17,742 bases of DNA, taken from Tetmemena sp. SeJ-2015 (lineage: Eukaryota; Ciliophora; Spirotrichea; Sporadotrichida; Oxytrichidae). The position numbers and the translations under genes were made by a program. The stretch lies in the NCBI GenBank assembly GCA_027382625.1, contig JAJKFJ010006377.1, forward strand, positions 1 to 17,742. The letters are read 5' to 3'. Positions 1 to 8,169 of the stretch are shown here, piece by piece (the stretch's first letter is position 1; every line of letters begins with the position of its first letter). Under the pieces are notes generated by a model. The model did not search any database. It worked only from the letters and a program-made list of their open reading frames with translations, and had not been told where the DNA came from.

Positions 1-367
1 ATTACTGTACTTCGTTTAAAAAAAATGAAATATTGAAATGACAATGGATATTTGTTGAGCTGAGCTTTAAGTGCTTCTACTTCCTGTGTTAGTTTGATCT
101 GTGCAGTGTCGTTAATTAACTTAGTGTAGGCTGTCTCTTATTTTTGAGTTGCTATCCATTTCTCAGTTTGCTTTTATATAAAACAGCAGCAATTATTAAA
201 TAATTATAAACGTGTGAATGCTTCTACTCCTCGTTTAAATCGTCTAGTTTATTTCTCAGGCTCTGTAAAGGCTAGACTCTTCGCAAGGGCAGAGATAGAT
301 TAATATCCGCAAAAGTTTTTTAAAGTGTGCTATTTAGAGACTCATTAAATTTATATGTGGATGGCAT
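1..367 (-). CDS. Coiled-coil protein, N-terminal part (runs off left edge)
   Basis: Read on the minus strand with TAA/TAG as Gln, an open frame starts at an ATG at 367 (beginning MPSTYKFNESLNS) directly after a TGA. It continues through a 41-nt GT-AG intron (171-211) into a second exon and leaves the window. Joining the exons keeps frame and gives a hydrophilic, heptad-like sequence, with segments LRNKLDDLNEEQ before the intron and LTQEVEALKAQL after it. This suggests a cytoskeletal or scaffold coiled coil, but I recognise no family. The last roughly 15 residues before the edge (rich in F) look less coding-like and may be another intron or an IES. It lies head-to-tail with the next minus-strand gene, 199 bp away. 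Confidence that it is coding is moderate; function is unknown. Confidence 0.55.
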
Positions 368-566
368 TCAACTAATATATAAATAATCTCTTATGCTTTT
401 ATAAAATTTTACTGTCAAATAAGCACAAATACATATATGTATCAACTAAGTAATTTACTCTAATTATAAATTTAAAATTAGTAATATAAAAAAGAAGGCT
501 AATTTAAATCTTTCAAAAAGGCTAATACTATTTGATCTTATGGCTTTAAGTGAAAAGTATTAAATT
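368..566. other. AT-rich spacer between two minus-strand genes
   Basis: About 200 bp of AT-rich sequence between the TGA of the upstream minus-strand gene (567-569) and the putative start of the next one at 367. It must hold the 3' end of one gene and the promoter of the other. I see no recognisable motif beyond A/T runs. Confidence 0.4.
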
Positions 567-3128
567 TCACCATAGTGAGTACTTTAAATTGATTTTGAAA
601 TAGATTTATACTCTATTTTCAAAAAATGCAAGATAATTATCTTCAATGATATCTATTGTAAACTCATAGTTTCTCTGAAGAAGCTGCGCAGCTTAATCGA
701 CTTTGAAGTAAAGAGGCATCACAAAAGAGAAACTAGGCATCTCCTTAAATAAATAGCACTTTTAGAATTTAAGGCATGTGGTCCGCTAAGTGCGGCACAA
801 GATTTTAAAATTCAAACTACAAAAATAGTATAATTGATTCTTTGGGAGATAGGCACCATACTTGGAATTAAATTTCTGTCTTTGCAGCTATTCCTCATTG
901 ACTAAGATGGTCATCTTGCTGCAGAGATAGTACATGTAGCTATTGAACTTATTGCGCCTCTGCATCTCAGATTGAGCCTTTTCATAAGCCTCGGGCAGCT
1001 TCTCAGGCACTCTCAGTTTGTGATAACTACTCTATAGTAGTGTAAGCAGGTTCACTATCTCATAAAAATAATGAAGAAAAAGAGTAGCAGCGCAATTATT
1101 TAAATGATCTCTTTCTTCTTCTTGCGAATGGGTTTTACGATTTATTTCTGTCTCAGCTCGATGAGATCTTGGAACCTCTCGTGATACTTTGACTGCTATT
1201 CATACTCAGAGCTCAAACAAATAAATAAATTCATAACTCAAATTTTTATAGTAAGCAGCTCACAAAGGCATTCATCACCAATTGCGATATATATGTAAGC
1301 GTGCTTTTATTTAATTTAACACCTTTATTTTGGTTTCCAAATTTTCTATTAGCTTCTAAGAGTCAATAGATTTAAAATTATTCTTATTTTTATTTATTAA
1401 AGTTGGCTTTAAAAAAATGAAATAAGGCTGAGAGAAAGAACAAAGTAATTATTATTTTTAATAAAAAACTATAGAGAAGAACTTTAAGAAAAAATAAGGA
1501 AACTAAATTTTTTTAAAGAGTTGATGGCTTTTTGATGCAGCTCGTTTTCATAATGGAGCAAAATCTGGGAGGACTTCAAATTCTTTGCCCCTTTTACTGG
1601 AATGCTATTCTCAGAAGGATCTTAACCTACTATCTAAGCTATATATTTTCAATTACATTATTTGCTTTTAAATCATTTGAAAAATAAATAAATTATATTT
1701 CTGAACGGTTTTTTATAATAAATTCTAAGTTTATGATAAGAAAGAATGATTTTTTATTGAAAGCTATCTGTTTAATAAGGGATACTTGCTGTTCCAATTG
1801 CTAATTGATATACTAGCAGTCTTTATAGCTCTTTTCGTCCTTCCTGATAATTTTCCTTATCTATTTATCTAAAGTAGCCTAGTCAGATCTATTTTCAATG
1901 CGCAGCTAGTTTCGCTCACGCTCCAAGTTCTAACAATTTTCTTGCAGCATGGAAATCAAGCTTTCGTATTTGGAAGTTAGCAACTCATGTTGTTATTCTG
2001 CTGTTGCCTTTTCTTTGATAAGCTGCTCCAAATTTAGAAATTAATTTATCTGTCTCGCATCAGGCACTCCATCTACTGAGGAGGAGGTAACTTTCATATC
2101 CCGAAGCCTTGGAAAGTGCTAGTCAAACTTTGCAAATATGGAGTTGAAGTCAGTCAGCTTAGGAAAGACCTTTCTTTCAAATTGGCTTGCCTCATCCCTA
2201 CAAGCATTAATTAACACTTACATTTCTGATCTAACAAACTCGAACACCAAACTAAGACTTTTTTTTTTACTTACCTGAGATCCTCTTAATGCTAATCTAA
2301 GAAAACTTGCTTGGCAATCAAATGCGCTTATATTTGCTGCAGAACTTGCTTGAGCTAGAGAATTTGGTTGCTCTTGATATCTCTTATGATCTTGGAGGCA
2401 GCCTCTTATGATGAGGTGCTGTCAACCAACTTCAGAATAGATTCAAGGGACTTATCGGAGAGCATCCTCTTCACTAGTGATTGGTCATTTATTATTCGAA
2501 AGAGGTATTCCAAACGCCTTTAAGGACTAATTTACTTGTCTTGCTCTCTCAGGGAATAAAGTTGCTAGATCAGTTACGAAAGATTCTGCTCTACAAACTA
2601 TAATCATCCAAAAGTAAGATTATAAAAGCTAAATATTGACTTTATGAAAATCATCGGGCAAGAATTTTACTTAGTGCTTAAATTAAGCAAGGCTTTGAAA
2701 TTAATTATTCATGCTGTGTTGACGATGTTGGAGGGAAACTTCGACTTCATGCAAAAGATAAAGACCTGCGCCTTCTGCGAGGGATTGCGAGAGTTCTCGT
2801 TTAAACTTCTGATCGCTGATTCAAATGGCTCCTCCATTTGGATTACCTTCCTGAGTAGTTGGTTTTCATCTGTGCGAGTAGGATCTTGAGTAGCCACCAC
2901 AAATTGAATGTAGTTTTTGTGCTTTGATATTTATTCTTCGAGGTAGGCTTCTTTACTGATCCCAGGCTAGAGATTAAAGTCCAACTTATTGTGCAGCTAT
3001 AAAATCAGTGGCATCAAATCCTTGGGCCTAAATCTCAGTTTATTTTTGAAGCTGGTTGAGAAAAGTGAATGAGAAAGCTGTTCTAAACGGTAAATTTTAA
3101 ATTTACCTTGCCGGAGAGGGATATCCAT
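567..3128 (-). CDS. Large multi-exon coiled-coil protein with ATG11/ATG17-like segment
   Basis: A minus-strand gene in several exons. The frame from the chosen ATG (3128, MDIPLRQGKFKIYRL) runs to about 2724. A 126-nt intron (2598-2723) joins it in frame to a glutamine-rich coiled coil, and a 77-nt intron (2198-2274, GTAAGT donor) leads to more coiled coil. A probable 152-nt intron (1634-1785) then leads to exons near 1500-1633, 1330-1375, 1100-1235 and 567-1015, ending at TGA 567-569. The exon at about 850-1010 reads KLPEAYEKAQSEMQRRNKF, then a Glu-rich helix, then KFNSKYGAYLP. The pattern of LP..Y..A, RR and a terminal YG.YLP resembles the ATG17/ATG11/FIP200 autophagy scaffold family. That assignment is tentative. 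The start is uncertain because the frame stays open upstream, and boundaries between 1100 and 1500 were not resolved, so an IES may lie there. Confidence 0.5.
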
Positions 3129-3669
3129 TAAGGTCAAGCTTGTATCCAGATTCTGCCAAGTAGAATTCTAAGTTTCAAAAATTGATAATGATTTAGTAGG
3201 ATTTAAATTTTGTGAAGTTTGTTGGTACTTATTGCAAACTTTCCATAATTTTAGATATAATAGAGCTGCTTATTTTAAATTAGTTTTCGATTTGCTATAA
3301 ATTAAGATAAACCCCACAAGGTTAGGATATTAAGGAGTTTGTATTAGAGAAGAATAGATAAAACACTTGAATTTATATAGGCTAGGTCAATTTTCGATCT
3401 AATTGAGATTACGATTGCACGTTTTCTTGAAGAACTCGGAGTCAATTATTATTGTTTTAAGTTGGCTTGATAAATTATTATAATAAATATCTATCATCAC
3501 TACTACCTCTTTCACACAATCTCGATCATTAAGTTATTAATCATATGTGAGAAGAAATAATTTAATCTATGTAGGGATGTGTATGGATATATGTGTATGA
3601 GAGTGTGTGTGTGAATGTATAAGAAGAGTAAGTATTTATTTTTATTTTGTGGATACAATTTCATCAGAG
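3129..3669. promoter_or_regulatory. Divergent intergenic region between coiled-coil and kinase genes
   Basis: About 540 bp of mostly AT-rich DNA between two divergently transcribed genes, so it should contain both promoters. A GT-rich tract at 3570-3620, with repeated GTGTRT units and an eight-base run of alternating GT, lies about 60 bp before the kinase ATG. No clear TATA box or other named element can be assigned. Confidence 0.35.
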
Positions 3670-5413
3670 ATGGAGAGACAACCACCCCAAGCAAAATACA
3701 ACTCCTCAAACAATGTGTTACCTCACCACAGTGACCAGCTCTAAGAGAGCAAGCGTCAGCAGTTCCGAGAAGTCGGAAAGTTCTCCCTCGACTAGCTTGA
3801 GTTCCTAGATAAACTGGGAGAGGGTAAGTCTGGGATTTTAATTAGTGCTTAGCTATACTATTCTTGTGAGAGGATATAATAAATTGATGACATCTCACCC
3901 AAATCATATTTCTCCTTTAAGATTATTTTTAAATTAATTTTTTGATTCTTTATTTCATAGACATAAAAGCAATTTACCTCTCAGATAACAACAATTTAGC
4001 CCCCTAGATTACATATAATAAAGATTTTATGTTGTTAAGTTATCATTTTTCAAAAGAAATTTCATAAATGCTAAATTTTCCTACAATAAACAAAGTATCT
4101 ATTGAAGATGAAGAAAGAGTTCTCTCTTTACGCTTAAAAGCACACTTTACAATTTACAAATCCTTCCATTTCTAATCTGCTTTACAGGCGCATTTGGCAA
4201 GGTATATCTGGTAAAGGAGGTTCAAATTAAGCCTTTGGTCGATACCATTTGGGAGGAGGACGAACTTTCCAATGACAGTAAGGGCAGTGGCAACTCTACT
4301 GCTTCTAGTAGCCCTATTAAGAGAAGCCCAGTGGCTCCCCGCAAAGCTGTATCTCAAATGGATCTCTCACAGATAAACTTCAAGCCCAGAAATCTCTTCA
4401 ACGAGACCAAGACGCTCTTCTACGCCATGAAGATTCTCTCTAAGAGCTTGATCATAAAGGGCAAGCAAGTCGATCATGTCTTCAACGAGATGACTCTCTA
4501 GCAACAAATCCACCACCCTTTTATTGTAAGTATCAGCACAAAAATCCAACCTAAGAAACTCTCATTCATAATCAAGCCTAACTTTCTTAAAGGTCAACAT
4601 GCTGGGTATACAGCAAGACGCTCGCTCACTATACATTAAGATGGAGCTGGTCGAAGGAGGGGAGCTCTTCAAGATAATCTAAGCCCACGGCCGTCTTGAC
4701 ATGCACTTAGCCAAGTTCTATGCTTCTCAGATCGTTCTTTGCTTCGAGTACCTACATGGGAGGCAACTCATCTACAGAGATCTTAAGCCCGAAAACGTAC
4801 TGGTCGACACATCTGGTTACCTCAAGCTCTCAGACTTTGGCTTTGTGAAGAAACTGATGCCAGGAGAGCGCACTTATACTCTCTGTGGAACTCCAGAGTA
4901 CCTCGCACCGGAAATTATCCTCAACAAAGTTAATGAATCAAAGTATAAAGCTGCTTATCATATAGTAAAGGTCATGGTAAGGCAGTAGATTGGTACTGTC
5001 TTGGGATCTTTATCTACGAGATGATGGTTGGCCGCTGCCCTTTCATGCACGAAGACCCCTATGAAATCTTCAAAATGGTTGTGCAATAGAAGATTCGCTT
5101 CCCTCGTAACTTCGACAGTGGAGCCAAGAGCATCATCCGCCATCTGACCGACCATGATCTCTCCCGCAGATATGGAAATCTACGTCACGGCTCGGAAGAC
5201 ATAAAGGGCCATCGCTTCTTCTCAGATGTTGACTTCTATAAGATCATCTCTATGTAAATCAACCCCACTTTCAAGCCCATCATCAGCGCTCAGAAAAAAC
5301 GTCAGTGGATAAAAGACATGGGTAGCTCGCATCATGAGCTGAGTGTTAACAGAGATAACTTCAACTCTCCACCCATAGATGAGTCCGAAGATCCATTCTT
5401 AAGATGGTTCTGA
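3670..5413 (+). CDS. cAMP-dependent protein kinase (PKA) catalytic subunit-like, AGC family
   Basis: A Ser/Thr kinase transferring phosphate from ATP to protein substrates. From ATG 3670, removing introns 3824-4187 (364 nt) and 4526-4592 (67 nt) plus the 41-nt insert 4930-4970 gives 1272 nt, exactly 423 codons plus TGA. Visible motifs, in spliced numbering: glycine loop GEGAFGKV (~50-57), catalytic Lys in YAMK (~133), helix-C Glu in FNEMTL, catalytic loop YRDLKPEN (Asp ~227), DFG (~245), activation loop [12 protein letters not shown], and C-lobe [20 protein letters not shown]-type C-tail ends FLRWF, recalling the FxxF hydrophobic motif. TAG and TAA occur in frame as Gln, as in the helix after NEMTL. 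About 60 extra Ser/Pro/Asn-rich residues sit between strands beta2 and beta3, pushing the catalytic Lys well beyond its usual position near 72. All catalytic residues are present. PKG is the main alternative, but no cyclic-nucleotide domain is present. Confidence 0.9.
4930..4970. mobile_element. 41-nt internal eliminated sequence (IES) with AAAG pointer
   Basis: The kinase frame breaks after the codons for EIILNK. The direct repeat AAAG occurs at 4926-4929 and again at 4967-4970. Deleting 4930-4970, which leaves one AAAG, restores the frame and yields KGHGKAVDW, the expected kinase subdomain IX. The insert is more AT-rich than the exon. GT-AG splicing fails: a 37-nt (4929-4965) or 42-nt (4929-4970) intron leaves the wrong frame. 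This is the strongest sign that the window is micronuclear DNA. Confidence 0.8.
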
Positions 5414-5798
5414 TCTAGTTGAACCGCTAAGGCTTATTTATGATTGCATTCAAGCCTTTCAGCTTTGTAAGCTTCCTCTAAAATTAAGACTTTATTGAGG
5501 TTTGGAAGATGCTACAAAGTCAAGTGATTGACTTTGCTTGGCACTTCAACATCCTCCATAACTTTTTCATACTCTGGTCGCTCTATCCTTAAGATAGCTG
5601 GTATTAGAGGGAGAAAAGTTCAGGTATATTTATTTATTTTCAAAGACTTATTTATTGCGGCTCTGCTAAACTACATCTTTAATTTTAATCCATCTTAATT
5701 GATCAGTTAACTTATTTATAATTACCTCTCTTCATTGATATAGAGCAAAAATTGAATACTTGATTAATCTAAAATTACCCTTCATCATCATATAATAG
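5414..5798. other. Region between convergent genes, open on both strands
   Basis: Between the kinase stop and the stop of the minus-strand C2/coiled-coil gene. Segment 5414-5620 has near-coding base composition and is open on both strands. On plus, a frame from ATG 5452 begins MIAFKPFSF and runs to a possible donor (GTATAT) at about 5624. On minus, the opposing frame includes PEYEKVMEDVEVP. The minus reading could be a last exon of the 5799-7487 gene if its TGA lies in an intron. I cannot decide between them. Segment 5640-5798 is AT-rich with no feature. Confidence 0.3.
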
Positions 5799-7487
5799 TC
5801 AATAGTGTAACGTTGCCTTCTCATCTATCTTTTATTGGGCCATTGTAAGTTGAAACTTAAGCTCTGCTACTTGTTTTGCATGCTGCTGTGATTTTAAAAG
5901 TTACTCCCTCTCTAAGTTAAAGGACTTATTCTACAGATAGCGCAATTGAGAATCCAAACCGTCTTTCTCCCTCTGCCACTCTTGGTTCCAACCTGTAGAC
6001 CCGTCCCCTGACCTTATAATCTCACTTGGAGATCTGTAGTAACCACCAGCCCCTTGAGTTGCTTTTGGAGGGCCAAATGCATCCAGTTACTTAGTAGTAT
6101 CCTGTATCATAGTCAGTAACTCATCTTCATAAGTCCTGAGTCGCCTCACTTCATCACTGTACTCTTTTACCTCCTCATCTTAAATCTTCTCGAGATAATC
6201 TCTGGGCAGCTGTCCATCATTCATCCTCATCAGCAATTTGAGTTGCTTTAATCTCTCCATGAGTCTCTCTCTTTTGTACCTGAGATCTCCCAAGCCCATA
6301 TCTAGCTCTTTAGATTCTTGTGGCCCGTCTTTCATTTGAGCCTTGACTGAATGAGCGAGATTTTAAATGATCTCTTCCTAGCTAAGAACAGTTTCCTTTT
6401 GTGCTTTAACTCTGTTGGCCAAGTCTTTGTAGCGAGTAAAGTGAAACTCCAACTCTTCACTTGCTTTCTTGACCTCCTCTATCTGAGTTTTAAGTTTCTT
6501 TATCTGCTGCAGTTGTGGTTCTATCTTGAAGTACTCCTTTTCCAAGGCATCATACCGCTTCCTTTCTAGTTCGAATCTCATGAGTAGCTTTGCATAACGT
6601 TCCTTAAGAGTATTGACACCTTGAGGAGTCTAGGCCAGAACATCTATCTCTATGTGTACCTCGTCCACGTTCTGTAAGTAGTCTATGCGCTTGTTCATCT
6701 TATCATTCTCATTCTGCAAAAAAAGGTTATGTGCTTTTACATTAATTGATTACTATCAAGTCATCATGAGTCTTTCTGAGGTAGGCTAAGTCCACAGCTA
6801 GAGTTCTGAGCGCAGCATTCCTCTCATCCAACGATTTCATCTTCTTCTCCATCACATCATGTTTCTTCGTCACCAGATCCTGGACCTTGCTCACATTCTA
6901 AATTTGGCTTTAGCAACTGCAAAATGAACTCACTTTTTGAATGTCATAGTCGTTGGAGTTGAAGGGGTCAAAGTAGTACTTCTCAATCTCGCGATTGTCC
7001 TCGTAGACTTAGTCTTCAAAGTTCTCTATCTTCAACTTGAAGACGAGATGTAGGTGGCCTAATTCCTTGATACTCTCCTAGTCATAGAGACTCATATCCT
7101 TCTCCAGCACCTTGTCCTTTCTGAGCATGGTCAGGAAGTTCTGTGACATCACATATGAGCCAGAGGCATAGAGTTTACTATCTTTCTAATAAATATTAAT
7201 CTAAGTTTGCTTACTAAGAGGGAGTTAGTATCATTCACATCTATTTCAGGAGCGGCTGCAAAGCATCCGAACTTGAGTACAAGTCTATTTCCGAGAGAGA
7301 GGTTTTGAAACTTGAAGATGTTCTTCTAAAAGCGGAGATACTCAGTGTAGTGCGCCAGGTCAGTTCTGAACTTCTACGAGGTGCGCTGTTTATCTGGGTA
7401 CTCTATCTCATCCAGTTGAGCTACCAGGAAGTAGTTTTACTTTTCCCTGACTTGGCAGGACTTTATATACACAGTCAAAGATGACAT
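5799..7487 (-). CDS. C2-like N-terminus plus long coiled-coil protein
   Basis: Minus-strand gene starting at ATG 7487 (MSSLTVYIKSCQVREKQNYF) and ending at TGA 5799-5801. Three short GT-AG introns, 7186-7214 (29 nt), 6898-6933 (36 nt) and 6714-6753 (40 nt), join to 1584 nt, exactly 527 codons plus stop. Residues 1-~170 alternate strand-like hydrophobic segments (TVYIKSCQV, NYFLVAQLDEIEY, NRLVLKFG) resembling a C2 domain, which usually binds lipid or protein. Residues ~190-520 are Glu/Lys/Gln-rich coiled coil, including DALEKEYFKIEPQLQQIKKL. This layout is common among ciliary and centrosomal proteins, but I cannot name the family. It starts 158 bp from the divergent EF-hand gene. Gln is often encoded by TAA/TAG. 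The gene could extend past the stop if that TGA is intronic. Confidence 0.7.
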
Positions 7488-7645
7488 TTGAAAGTGGTTT
7501 TGCTATTATTGATTACAAAGAAAGACTTTATTAGGTTTGAGTTATTGTCTGTGTCCTGTTTTTAAAAGACTTGAATTATAATATAAGCGAGAGTGGAAAT
7601 AATTAAATTGATTCGATTTATATAAATAATTTGAGAGATAAAATA
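7488..7645. promoter_or_regulatory. Short divergent promoter region
   Basis: 158 bp between the divergent starts of the C2/coiled-coil gene (minus) and the EF-hand gene (plus). It is AT-rich, with TATAAATAAT at 7620-7629, about 17-26 bp before the EF-hand ATG. This resembles a TATA-like element, but in AT-rich DNA that is weak evidence. Confidence 0.35.
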
Positions 7646-7924
7646 ATGTCTGGAGAGTTGGGCGAGGTGGAAATAAAGTTGACTGAATTGGTGAGTGAGG
7701 TGTTCAACACCTACCCCAACGAAGTTGACGAGAATGGAGAGAAGATCCTTCAGAAGAGTGACATCCGCAACTTCATCCACAAGATCATGAGTAACGCGGG
7801 AGAGGAGGACGCCTGGGACGAGGAGGAGTTTGATATGTGCTACAGGGAGTTCGACTACGACGGAAATGGGACCATCTCAGAGGATGAGCTACTTCAGTTT
7901 GTAAAGCGCTTCGCAGCTCTATGA
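7646..7924 (+). CDS. Small EF-hand calcium-binding protein
   Basis: An intronless 92-residue acidic protein starting at ATG 7646 (MSGELGEVEIKL), chosen because the preceding in-frame ATG at 7631 would add only MRDKI and lies in AT-rich sequence. A canonical EF-hand loop, DYDGNGTISEDE, lies near residues 71-82, with Asp/Asp/Asn at loop positions 1/3/5, Gly at 6, Ile at 8 and Glu at 12, so it should bind Ca2+. An upstream helix-loop-helix (residues ~25-47, around DENGEKILQKSD) looks like a degenerate, probably non-binding partner hand. The length suits a two-hand calmodulin/centrin-like half-molecule. Composition is GC-rich against its flanks, typical of genes here. Partner and role are unknown. 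It would act as a calcium sensor or a regulatory light-chain-like subunit. Confidence 0.8.
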   Translation: MSGELGEVEIKLTELVSEVFNTYPNEVDENGEKILQKSDIRNFIHKIMSNAGEEDAWDEEEFDMCYREFDYDGNGTISEDELLQFVKRFAAL

Positions 7925-8169
7925 GAAAATAGAAAGTGGCGCCAACACAGAATAAGAATTATAAATAAAGGAACAAGTAGTAAGATAACAAGAGTAGTAT
8001 AACAAGGAGAAATAAAGCTGGGAAAGAAGATAAGAACAGTATTTATAGATAGATATTTAAGAGTTAATTCAAAATAAACGCAAAGTTTATTTCCCAAAAT
8101 GCATCTGCTCATCATTTGGTGTTTACACCTTTTCATTTACTCTTGTGAGTATGTGTTGTGAATTTTTAG
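7925..8169. other. AT/A-rich intergenic spacer
   Basis: About 245 bp after the EF-hand stop, A-rich on the plus strand. A possible short upstream exon of the next gene ends at a GTGAGT donor at 8145, followed by a 25-nt GT-AG interval ending at 8169, right before the ATG I chose. Its frame joins the next gene (segment VYTFSFTL), but no start codon is evident, so I did not include it. Confidence 0.35.

Noticed and set aside
3512..3709. Minus-strand open frame over the GT-rich tract
   Set aside because: Produced by the GT repeat (His-Thr alternation) in the kinase promoter and first exon antisense.
4930..4966. A Paramecium-type TA-bounded IES
   Set aside because: Deleting between the two TA dinucleotides gives the wrong frame, and codon/base composition is unlike Paramecium.
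4929..4970. The PKA interruption as a normal GT-AG intron
   Set aside because: Both possible acceptors (TATAG at 4965, TAAAG at 4970) leave the wrong frame and destroy the conserved VDW motif; only the pointer-based 41-nt deletion works.
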